A stretch of 25,983 bases of DNA from Candidatus Pelagibacter sp. GTDB lineage: Bacteria; Pseudomonadota; Alphaproteobacteria; Pelagibacterales; Pelagibacteraceae. The stretch's first letter is position 1. Each line of letters begins with the position of its first letter. Below the pieces are notes generated by a model. The model saw nothing but the letters and a program-made list of their open reading frames with translations, did no database searches and had not been told where the DNA came from. Location: assembly GCA_016777545.1 (NCBI GenBank), contig JADHRH010000003.1, positions 1 to 25,983 of the forward strand. The letters are read 5' to 3'. A program made the position numbers and the translations under genes. Below, piece by piece: positions 18,915 to 25,983 of the stretch.

Positions 18915-19741
18915 TGGATAAGGAAATTAAAAAAAAAATTGCCTCTAATTGGTTCAAGTTATTACAAAATACTATTTGTAATGATATTGAAAAATTAGAA
19001 AACCACAAACTTAAATTTAAATCTAAAGTGTGGAAAAGAAATCAAATTAAAGATGAGGGTGGAGGTGAATTTAGAATTTTAAAAAATGGAAAAATTTTTG
19101 AAAAAGTTGGAGTAAATTTTTCTGAAGTTTATGGAAAATTTTCTAAAGAAATGGGTAAAAAAATACCTGGCGCCTCAAGAGACCTTAGATTTTGGGCATC
19201 TGGAATTTCTGTTGTAATGCATATGCATAATCCCCATGTTCCTGCTATTCATTTTAACACAAGATTTATTTATACAACTCATGGCTGGTTTGGAGGGGGA
19301 ATGGATGTAACACCCTGCATAAAAGATTCTAAAGAAAAAAAATTTCTTCATAAAGAGTTAAAAAAAATGTGCGATAGACATAATAAAAATTATTACAAAA
19401 ATTATAAAAAATGGTGTGATGAATATTTTTATCTTCCTCACCGAAAAGAAACCAGAGGTATTGGTGGTATTTTTTTTGATTATAAAAAAGATAATTGGGA
19501 AAAAGATTTCAAATTTGTGACTGATCTTGGTGTTACTTTTCAAATGTTATTTAATTCAATAATTAACTCTAAATATCAAAAGAAATGGACTACAAAAGAA
19601 AAGGAGATGCAGTATATTAAAAGAGGTAGATATGCTGAATTCAATTTACTCTATGATCGAGGAACTAAGTTTGGCCTACAAACAGGTGGTAATGTCGAAG
19701 GAATTCTAATGTCATTACCTCCAATAGCAAAATGGAATTAA
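18911..19741 (+). CDS. hemF: Oxygen-dependent coproporphyrinogen III oxidase
   Basis: Converts coproporphyrinogen III to protoporphyrinogen IX with O2 in haem synthesis; an aerobic lifestyle is implied. The 276 aa protein shows the family core: GISVVMHMHNPHVPAIHFNTRF with conserved His, THGWFGGGMDVTPCI, RGIGGIFFDY, RGRYAEFNLLYDRGTKFGLQTGGN and the end ILMSLPPIAKW. It is slightly shorter than the ~300 aa E. coli enzyme, at the N terminus. Start is the ATG at 18911 (a second ATG follows directly at 18914). It lies between trmL and greA with almost no spacing and probably shares their transcript. Confidence 0.97.
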   Translation: MMDKEIKKKIASNWFKLLQNTICNDIEKLENHKLKFKSKVWKRNQIKDEGGGEFRILKNGKIFEKVGVNFSEVYGKFSKEMGKKIPGASRDLRFWASGISVVMHMHNPHVPAIHFNTRFIYTTHGWFGGGMDVTPCIKDSKEKKFLHKELKKMCDRHNKNYYKNYKKWCDEYFYLPHRKETRGIGGIFFDYKKDNWEKDFKFVTDLGVTFQMLFNSIINSKYQKKWTTKEKEMQYIKRGRYAEFNLLYDRGTKFGLQTGGNVEGILMSLPPIAKWN

Positions 19742-19742
19742 T

Positions 19743-20219
19743 ATGGATAAAGAACCAATAACATCTGCTGGACTTGAAAGTTTAAAAGAAGAGCTAATCT
19801 TTTTAAAAGAAAAAAAACGTCCTGAAATAGTAGCGGCAATTTCTGAAGCTAGGTCACATGGAGATTTAAAAGAAAATGCTGAATATCATGCGGCTAAAGA
19901 AGAGCAGTCTCATAATGAAGGAAGAATTGCTCAAATCAATGATATTATTGCAAGAGCAAATGTAATTGACGTTACCAAATTAAACAATGATGGAAAGGTT
20001 ATTTTTGGTTCAACTGTTGACTTAGAGAACCTTGATACTGGAGAAAAAATTACCTACAAAATTGTTGGTAGAGATGAAGCAGATTTGCAAAAAAAACTTA
20101 TATTTTTTCAATCCCCGATAGGCAAAGGATTAATTGGCAAAAATAAGAATGATTTGGTTGAAATTAAAACTCCAGCTGGTGTTAAAAACTTTGAAATAAA
20201 AAACGTTAAATATATTTAA
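19743..20219 (+). CDS. greA: Transcription elongation factor GreA
   Basis: Rescues backtracked RNA polymerase by stimulating transcript cleavage through the secondary channel. At 158 aa it is standard. The N-terminal coiled coil has ITSAGLESLKEEL and the acidic tip segment SHGDLKENAEYHAAKEEQ (the functional Asp/Glu pair), and the C-terminal FKBP-like domain has GSTVDLENLDTGEKITYKIVG and SPIGKGLIGKNKNDLVEIKTPAG. It starts 1 bp after hemF. Its stop overlaps the stop of the convergent cca gene by 4 bp. Confidence 0.98.
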   Translation: MDKEPITSAGLESLKEELIFLKEKKRPEIVAAISEARSHGDLKENAEYHAAKEEQSHNEGRIAQINDIIARANVIDVTKLNNDGKVIFGSTVDLENLDTGEKITYKIVGRDEADLQKKLIFFQSPIGKGLIGKNKNDLVEIKTPAGVKNFEIKNVKYI

Positions 20220-21490
20220 TTATTTACAATTTTTTGAATTTCTTTCTCTGAAATCTTAAAATTATTATTACTCCAAATTTCCTCGATAGCTTTTAATTTT
20301 TTTCCTAATTCTATCCCTTCAGGAATTTGATATTTCTCTATCAATGTATTTGCTTTAAGGGGCAATACTGGAATTTCTTTTTCCTTAAAAATTTTAATCA
20401 GTTTTATCAAATTATCATCTACTTTTTTGGATAAAAAAATTTTAAAATAAATAATATCGTTCAATGCCTCCCTTCCATTAAAATAGAGAATTTTATCTAA
20501 ATTTTTTTCTGAAAAAAATGACCTATTAACTTTTTTGGAATAAAATTTATTTAAAAATAAAAGACGTTTTTGATCCTTTTTTGATAAATTGTATTTATAA
20601 ACAAAATAATCCACATTATCTGTCCCATCAATAATCATTAGAGATAATAATAAAATAAAATCAACGTTAGCAATATTTTTTAGTGCAAAACTATTTAGTT
20701 TGCTGAATAATGAAATATTCTTAAGTTGTGGAAAGATAAGACTTATTATTTCAAGGCTATCTTTATCTTTTGCTAATTTTGTAAACCCTCTTGATCTTAC
20801 TAATTTTTGTAACTCATCCAGTAATCTTTCAGCAGATATATTCATCATACCTGTAAGATTTTTTTTAATTATCTTAATGACTGATGTCTCATGCTTAACT
20901 TTTGAATAATTTAAAAAAAATCTGATATATCTTAAGATCCTTAGGTAGTCTTCTTTAATTCTTGTTTCTGCATTTCCAATAAAAAGAACCTTTCCATTTT
21001 CTAAATCTTTCTTTCCATCAAAGGGGTCAAAAAGACTTCCATCAATATCAGCATAAATAGAGTTTATGGTAAAATCTCTTCGTGAGGCATCTTCTTTCCA
21101 ATTTTCAGAAAATTCAACTTTGGCATGTCTACCATCGGTATCAATGTCTTTTCTAAGGGATGTAATTTCAAACTTAATATCATTAATTAATGCTGTAATC
21201 GTGCCATGCTTGATACCACTTTCATAATATTTGATATTTTTTTTATCAAGCGCCTCACAAACATCTTTAGGATTTAAATTTACTGCTAAATCAATATCAT
21301 CAAAGTCTTCTTTATTAATAATTTTTCTGACACATCCACCAACATATCGAATTTCACTATTTACAGAAAATGAGTGAATAGCCTTAAATAACTGCTCTAC
21401 CTCAGTTTCTTTTTTTATTTTTTTGAAGCCTAAATTTATATGATTTAGATTTTGAGATCTAAAAAAAATTTTATCTAATAAGTTGTTCAT
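20216..21490 (-). CDS. cca: CCA tRNA nucleotidyltransferase (class II)
   Basis: Adds or repairs the 3' CCA of tRNAs without a nucleic acid template. The 424 aa protein has the class II catalytic core: YVGGCVRK, the metal-binding DDIDLAV, HGTITALINDIKFEITSLR with the DTDGRHAKVEF segment, the ribose/base-selecting ASRRDFTINSIYAD, LFDPFDGKKDLENG, and SAERLLDELQKL (ERxxxE-like helix). The ATG at 21488-21490 is the first Met; no other Met appears for well over 150 residues. It lies only three bases after the 3' end of tRNA-Gln on the same strand, with no Shine-Dalgarno. Poly(A) polymerases are related, but gene length and alphaproteobacterial context favour Cca. Confidence 0.93.
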   Translation of the reverse strand: MNNLLDKIFFRSQNLNHINLGFKKIKKETEVEQLFKAIHSFSVNSEIRYVGGCVRKIINKEDFDDIDLAVNLNPKDVCEALDKKNIKYYESGIKHGTITALINDIKFEITSLRKDIDTDGRHAKVEFSENWKEDASRRDFTINSIYADIDGSLFDPFDGKKDLENGKVLFIGNAETRIKEDYLRILRYIRFFLNYSKVKHETSVIKIIKKNLTGMMNISAERLLDELQKLVRSRGFTKLAKDKDSLEIISLIFPQLKNISLFSKLNSFALKNIANVDFILLLSLMIIDGTDNVDYFVYKYNLSKKDQKRLLFLNKFYSKKVNRSFFSEKNLDKILYFNGREALNDIIYFKIFLSKKVDDNLIKLIKIFKEKEIPVLPLKANTLIEKYQIPEGIELGKKLKAIEEIWSNNNFKISEKEIQKIVNN

Positions 21491-21493
21491 ATA

Positions 21494-21567
21494 TGGCTGG
21501 GGCGCTAGGATTCGAACCTAGGATGCCGGTACCAAAAACCAGTGCCTTACCGCTTGGCTACGCCCCA
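21494..21567 (-). tRNA. tRNA-Gln (anticodon TTG)
   Basis: A 74-nt cloverleaf including an encoded 3' CCA (21496-21494). The acceptor stem TGGGGCG/CGCCCCA has seven perfect pairs and discriminator G. The D arm reads AGCCAAGCGGTAAGGC. The anticodon stem CTGGT/ACCGG closes the loop TTTTGGT, giving anticodon TTG for CAA/CAG. The T arm CTAGG-TTCGAAT-CCTAG is canonical. It is preceded by ispE and followed after three bases by the cca start codon on the same strand. Confidence 0.97.
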
Positions 21568-21598
21568 ATATTAATTGCATATAACACAAAAAAAAAAA

Positions 21599-21627
21599 AT
21601 TATATAGTTTTTGATTCAATACACCAA
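21599..21627 (-). promoter_or_regulatory. Candidate promoter for tRNA-Gln and cca
   Basis: On the minus strand TTGGTG (21627-21622) is followed after 17 bases by a perfect TATAAT (21604-21599) that runs over the ispE stop codon. The next bases are a 12-T run (21599-21588). A start about 20-25 nt before the tRNA fits RNase P-processed tRNA transcripts. The -35 is only 3/6, so the call rests mainly on the -10 and spacing. Confidence 0.4.
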
Positions 21628-22445
21628 TGACTATTGAATTTCCTTTTAAATTGCCCGTATGCGTTACTGCAATCCTTTTGAGAATGAAAATAGGCTACAA
21701 TTGAAGAGCCCGATCCTGTCATTCTAACAAATATATTTTTTGGTAAAGTTACCATAAAAGATCTGATCTTATTTAGTTTTGGATATTTCCTTAAAGCAAT
21801 CTTTTCGAGATCATTATTTAGGGCTTTTAAATATTGTGGTTGAAACATTTTTTGTTGCGGTCTTTTAAATTGAGACTTTGAAAATGAAACAACTTTTGAA
21901 TAGATAAGTTTTGTAGAACAGCCAAAATACGGCTTAGCTATTAAAACATATAGTGCCTTTTTATTAACAAATCTCTTAATTTTACCATTTGATGAAAGAA
22001 TGGTATTGCCTGGTTTTAAGCCCAAAACGACATCAGAGCCTATCTTAGCAGCTAAATCATTTAATTTTTTATTTTTAATCTTTAAGATTTTTTTACTTAT
22101 CAAAAAATTTATTAAACTTGCAGCATTCATTGAACCACCTCCCATACCAGCTCCATGAGGTATATTTTTTCTAATTTTTATTTCAAATTTTTGATTATTT
22201 AAAAGCTTCTCTGCGTCTAATAAGTTTAGCAAAGTTGATATAGTATTAATTTTGCTAATATTTTTTGAAAATTTTCCTGTAAAAAATATTTTGTGATTAT
22301 TACTTTTTATTTTTTTTAAATAGATCAAATCATGTAAGCTTATAAAGGATATCAAACTTTCAATCTTGTGGAGTTTTACAGCTCGTCCTATTACATTCAA
22401 AGCAAGATTTAATTTTGCATGAGATTTTATTTTAAATGAGGTCAT
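21600..22445 (-). CDS. ispE: 4-diphosphocytidyl-2-C-methyl-D-erythritol kinase
   Basis: GHMP kinase of the MEP isoprenoid pathway; phosphorylates CDP-ME. The 281 aa protein has SHAKLNLALNVIGR with the catalytic-site lysine, the ATP loop IPHGAGMGGGSMNAASL, the catalytic Asp in KIGSDVVLGL, and the GHMP C-terminal glycine motif MTGSGSSIVAYF. The substrate segment normally GYHxLxS reads KLHKIES, keeping the His but not Gly-Tyr. It is 3 bp downstream of the TPR-protein gene. A 12-T run follows its stop immediately on the coding strand, without a clear GC hairpin. Confidence 0.94.
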   Translation of the reverse strand: MTSFKIKSHAKLNLALNVIGRAVKLHKIESLISFISLHDLIYLKKIKSNNHKIFFTGKFSKNISKINTISTLLNLLDAEKLLNNQKFEIKIRKNIPHGAGMGGGSMNAASLINFLISKKILKIKNKKLNDLAAKIGSDVVLGLKPGNTILSSNGKIKRFVNKKALYVLIAKPYFGCSTKLIYSKVVSFSKSQFKRPQQKMFQPQYLKALNNDLEKIALRKYPKLNKIRSFMVTLPKNIFVRMTGSGSSIVAYFHSQKDCSNAYGQFKRKFNSHWCIESKTI

Positions 22446-22448
22446 AGG

Positions 22449-24134
22449 TTAAGATTGCTTGATTCCATCAATTAATTTCTCTTTGATGTTTTTTTTCATT
22501 TCATCTTCTGTCTCTTCAAGCTTCAAAACATTTTGCCAAAAATACCTTGCTTGTATTTTTCTATTTAATTTCCAAAGAATATCTCCATAGTGATCATTAA
22601 CTATTGGATCTTGAGGCATTAATTCAACAGCTCTTTTTAAAAAGTTTTCAGCCTTTTCATATTGTCCAACCAAAAAATAAGCCCATCCAATAGAATCTAT
22701 TATATAAGGATCATTACTTTTTGAAGCATAGGCATTTTCTAGCATTTCAAGAGCTGTATCTATTTTATATTCTCGCTCAAGCCACGAATACGCTAAATAA
22801 TTTAGTACATAAGCATCATCTGGGTTAATTTCTAGTGATTTCAAAAGATCGTTGTCTGCGTTTTTATAGTCACCAGAGCGCTCGTAACTTCCTCCCCTCC
22901 TGTAAAGGATCTCAGCATATAAATCAGAATTACTATCAATGTTTAGGAGTATTTGGTCATAATAATTTATCGCCTTTGCGTATTTTTTTGCATTTTTATT
23001 GAAATTTGCAATATCAAAAATCATTTTCTTGTTAGGATTTTTAATTCCTTTAAATTTTGAATTAATAAACTTTAAAGAAACATCTTTATCCAAATTATTT
23101 GATATAATTTGTGCTTCTTTCTTTATTTTAAACCAATAATAAAATTCATTTGTTTTATCAAAAACTTCTAATGTCTTTTTAGTATTTTCATAATCTTCAT
23201 TTGTATAATAATTTTCTGCTAGAAGAGATAAGTTTAAAGTAAATTTTGGGTTTAAATAATTAGATATATTCAAATAGAAATTTGATTTTTCATAGTCCCC
23301 TTGAGATGAATATAAATTAGCAACTAGAAAAAAAAATTCACCCATAATATCACTGGAATTAGTACATGAAAAAATATCTAAAAAATTTTTAAATTTTGTA
23401 TCTTCTATCCATTTTTTTCCTTGGGAAATTAAAAGAGAAGAATTTAGATAATCAAAGTCATCTGTGATTTGCTTTGCCTCATCATATTTTTCACTTTCTA
23501 TCAAATAGTTCACAAAAAAAAATGCATACCTTGAATAATCTGCATCATTTTGAGAATTAATTAATCTTTTAAAGTAAGTTTTTGTACTTTGATCACCTAA
23601 ATAACACCTTTGGAAAACTTCATTGATATAAGAAAAATTGCCAAATTTTTTTTTTGATTTGGGAATTTTTTTCTCATTAAAGACATAAAGATATTCTTTA
23701 AAAATTTCTGCAATAATTAGGGAAAATCTATCATTATTAATAAGCTCGTACGATCTATTAATATATTGCTCACTACTTTTATAGTCCCCCTTTTTTAAAC
23801 TATCTATTGCTAATAATAAATTAGCTTGAAAAAAATTAGAATTATCTTTTGTAGAGTTTTGTTTAATTTGATTGATTGCCTTTTTTACTTTGCCATTTAA
23901 AACTAATGCAAATGTGTATTTCTCTAAGTAAATTTCATGCTGTTTAATTAAAAATTTTGATGAATTAAAAAATTTCAGTGCCTGAGAATTATCTGAATTT
24001 TCATATGCAACAATTCCAGAAAAATAATTAGATAAAAAACGTGAATTAAAGTCGTTTAAAGTATTATTTTTTGAGTATAATGGGCTTTGATAAATTAATA
24101 ATATTAAAATAAATTTAAGAAATTTTACTAACAT
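22449..24134 (-). CDS. Exported tetratricopeptide-repeat protein
   Basis: A 561 aa protein with an N-terminal signal peptide (hydrophobic FILILLIYQSPLYS, no lipobox Cys) and therefore probably periplasmic. The C-terminal third holds clear TPR units, e.g. ERSGDYKNADNDLLKSLEIN, then DAYVLNYLAYSWL...ALEMLENAYASK, then SIGWAYFLVGQYEKAENFLK and RAVELMPQDPIVNDHYGDIL. Weaker repeats seem to fill the rest. It acts as a scaffold of unknown partner. A TPR protein upstream of ispE is a recurring alphaproteobacterial arrangement in my knowledge of such genomes. Only 11 bp separate its ATG from the divergent glycosylase gene. Confidence 0.82.
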   Translation of the reverse strand: MLVKFLKFILILLIYQSPLYSKNNTLNDFNSRFLSNYFSGIVAYENSDNSQALKFFNSSKFLIKQHEIYLEKYTFALVLNGKVKKAINQIKQNSTKDNSNFFQANLLLAIDSLKKGDYKSSEQYINRSYELINNDRFSLIIAEIFKEYLYVFNEKKIPKSKKKFGNFSYINEVFQRCYLGDQSTKTYFKRLINSQNDADYSRYAFFFVNYLIESEKYDEAKQITDDFDYLNSSLLISQGKKWIEDTKFKNFLDIFSCTNSSDIMGEFFFLVANLYSSQGDYEKSNFYLNISNYLNPKFTLNLSLLAENYYTNEDYENTKKTLEVFDKTNEFYYWFKIKKEAQIISNNLDKDVSLKFINSKFKGIKNPNKKMIFDIANFNKNAKKYAKAINYYDQILLNIDSNSDLYAEILYRRGGSYERSGDYKNADNDLLKSLEINPDDAYVLNYLAYSWLEREYKIDTALEMLENAYASKSNDPYIIDSIGWAYFLVGQYEKAENFLKRAVELMPQDPIVNDHYGDILWKLNRKIQARYFWQNVLKLEETEDEMKKNIKEKLIDGIKQS

Positions 24135-24145
24135 TTTACTATTGT

Positions 24146-24868
24146 ATGTCTAAAAAAGTAATAAATCAAAATTCGAATTTTAAAGCTAAATTCTTAGACT
24201 CAATTGGATCAGACTTTGTTTTTAATGAAAAGCCTATTAATCGATTAAAAGATACTAACTTAAATTTAAAAGAGGCAAATAAAATCGATAAAATAACTCA
24301 ATTAACTGAACTAAAAAAACAAATAAACTCAATTAGTGATTGTAGTCTAAAAAATAATTCAAAGAATATTGTTTTGGGTGATGGAAATATTAATAGTTCA
24401 ATTATGTTAATTGGTGAAGCTCCCGGAATAGAAGAGGATAAAACTGGTTTGACTTTTAGAGGTGAGGTCGGAAATCTTTTAGAAAAAATGTTACTCGCAA
24501 TTAATATCAAAAAGCAAAATATTTATACATCTTATGCTGTTAATTTTAGACCTCCTGAAGACCGAAAACCAACTTCAGCTGAAATAAAAAGATATTCACA
24601 ATTTCTACAAACACATATTTCAATAATTGACCCAAAAATAATTATTCTCATGGGCAGTACTGCTATGGAGTCTTTAACAGGCCTGAATAGTAAAATATCC
24701 AATGAAAGAGGAAAGTGGAAAGAGATAATTGTTAAAAATACTAGCTATAATGTTATTATAACTTTTAATCCTTCATATCTTTTGCGCACACCAGAAAATA
24801 AAAAATATTCTTGGGAAGACTTAAAAAGGATTAAAAAAAAAATTATAGATCTAAAGATTAATATTTAA
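24146..24868 (+). CDS. Divergent family-4-like uracil-DNA glycosylase
   Basis: Belongs to the UDG superfamily (COG1573) that removes uracil from DNA. The 240 aa protein has motif A VGEAPG-like IGEAPGIEEDKTGLTFRGEVG (Glu91), YAVNFRPPEDRKPTSAEI, and IDPKIIILMGSTAMESL; motif B is FNPSYLLRTP. Family 4 enzymes carry a 4Fe-4S cluster on four cysteines and use a histidine in motif B (HPSxLLR). Here only C66 remains, and it is the sole Cys in the protein. The other ligand positions read I63, F134 and Y150 by my alignment, and the motif-B His is Asn208. About 60 poorly conserved residues precede the domain. It is coupled to rnhB by a 1-bp overlap. Activity is uncertain; the superfamily call is secure. 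Confidence 0.85.
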   Translation: MSKKVINQNSNFKAKFLDSIGSDFVFNEKPINRLKDTNLNLKEANKIDKITQLTELKKQINSISDCSLKNNSKNIVLGDGNINSSIMLIGEAPGIEEDKTGLTFRGEVGNLLEKMLLAINIKKQNIYTSYAVNFRPPEDRKPTSAEIKRYSQFLQTHISIIDPKIIILMGSTAMESLTGLNSKISNERGKWKEIIVKNTSYNVIITFNPSYLLRTPENKKYSWEDLKRIKKKIIDLKINI

Positions 24869-25428
24869 TGAAAATTGTAGCTGGTGTTGATGAAGTTGGC
24901 AGAGGAAGCTTGATTGGTCCAGTTTATGCAGCTGCTGTAATATTAAATAACTCAATTAACCAAAAACTACTTAAAGACTCTAAGAGTTTAACAAAAGAAA
25001 AAAGAAACGAGCTTTATAAATATATTAGACAAAATTCAGTATGGGCAATTGGCCAAGCATCTACTAAGGAGATAGAAAAAATTAATATACTGCACGCTAG
25101 TCTACTAGCTATGAAAAGAGCAATTCTTAAATTAAAAAAAAAACCTTCTTTAGTGCTAATAGATGGAAATAAACTGCCCACAATCAAAAATTATAATTTA
25201 AAATATATAATTAAAGGTGATCAAAAAATTTCAAGTATTTCAGCAGCATCAATTATTGCTAAAGTTAGCAGAGATAAATTTATAACTAAACTTTCTGAGG
25301 AATTTAGTCAGTATGGTTGGGACACAAATTCTGGTTATGGTACAAAAGAACACCTAAAAGCAATTAAGAAATTTGGTATTACTAAATATCATCGAAAAAC
25401 TTTCTCACCTATTTGTGATCTTTTATAA
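24868..25428 (+). CDS. rnhB: Ribonuclease HII
   Basis: Removes RNA primers and misincorporated ribonucleotides from DNA by cutting RNA-DNA junctions. The 186 aa protein shows the type 2 RNase H pattern: VAGVDEVGRGSLIGPVYAAAV with catalytic D8-E9 and the G-R-G ribose-sensing motif, LKDSKSLTKEKRNELY, LVLIDGNKLP with the third Asp, AASIIAKVSRDKF, and SGYGTKEH...KYHRKTFSPI. It forms a two-gene DNA-repair unit with the uracil-DNA glycosylase. The 121 bp downstream contain the ccrM promoter and no clear terminator. Confidence 0.97.
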   Translation: MKIVAGVDEVGRGSLIGPVYAAAVILNNSINQKLLKDSKSLTKEKRNELYKYIRQNSVWAIGQASTKEIEKINILHASLLAMKRAILKLKKKPSLVLIDGNKLPTIKNYNLKYIIKGDQKISSISAASIIAKVSRDKFITKLSEEFSQYGWDTNSGYGTKEHLKAIKKFGITKYHRKTFSPICDLL

Positions 25429-25441
25429 TTTTCACGTGTAA

Positions 25442-25983
<542 letters not shown>

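Noticed and set aside
21531..21537. G at position 37 of the tRNA-Gln anticodon loop as unusual.
   Set aside because: E. coli has A37, but from memory G37 occurs in other alphaproteobacterial tRNA-Gln(TTG), so I do not count it as notable.

Overview
The window is a compact, very AT-rich (clearly under 35% G+C by eye) chromosomal segment. Gene content, protein sequences and extreme packing fit the SAR11 / Candidatus Pelagibacter group of marine Alphaproteobacteria. The main pointers are a Lys/Asn/Ile-rich proteome, an alphaproteobacterial petABC bc1 operon, a PetP/PetR-like regulator pair, a UbiK/BMFP-type protein and a CcrM-type methyltransferase. Genes overlap or sit a few bases apart almost everywhere. 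No gap approaches 300 bases; the longest is the 121 bp before the last gene. I see no insertion sequence, prophage, CRISPR array, integrase or other accessory island.

Layout. 1-487 (-): start of an aspartate-type aminotransferase cut by the window edge. 523-6259 (+): uvrB, a PTR1/FolM-type pteridine reductase, folB, uvrC and pgsA, a run in which two pterin/folate genes sit between two excision-repair genes. 6261-7133 (-): ilvE. 7206-9613 (+): a MarR regulator (PetP-like), an OmpR-type response regulator (PetR-like) and an EnvZ-like histidine kinase, with overlapping reading frames. 9591-9845 (-): a small UbiK/BMFP protein, tail-to-tail with the kinase. 9892-13406 (+): lgt, a MidA/NDUFAF7 methyltransferase, pgeF and prs. 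13451-15828 (+): rplY (CTC form), pth and ychF. 15805-18366 (-): petA-petB-petC. 18453-20219 (+): trmL, hemF and greA. 20216-24134 (-): a TPR protein, ispE, tRNA-Gln(TTG) and the CCA-adding enzyme. 24146-25428 (+): a divergent family-4-like uracil-DNA glycosylase and rnhB. 25550-end (+): the start of ccrM behind a promoter carrying a GANTC cluster.

Most of this is ordinary housekeeping in a streamlined genome: DNA repair, respiration, cell envelope, translation quality control and isoprenoid/haem/PRPP metabolism. I did not find a wholly new multi-gene system. Four things deserve a closer look. First, the ccrM promoter has GANTC methylation sites in its spacer and over its -10 box, plus a third site upstream on the same helical phase. 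Second, the uracil-DNA glycosylase has lost three of the four Fe-S cluster cysteine positions and the usual motif-2 histidine. Third, tRNA-Gln ends three bases before the start codon of the CCA-adding enzyme, so tRNA 3' processing would create a nearly leaderless mRNA for an enzyme that matures tRNA 3' ends. Fourth, the SDR protein inside the uvr run carries the Asp-Tyr-Lys active site of pteridine reductases beside folB, a possible dihydrofolate reductase substitute.

All calls are from reading the sequence and knowledge of the families; no database search was run.
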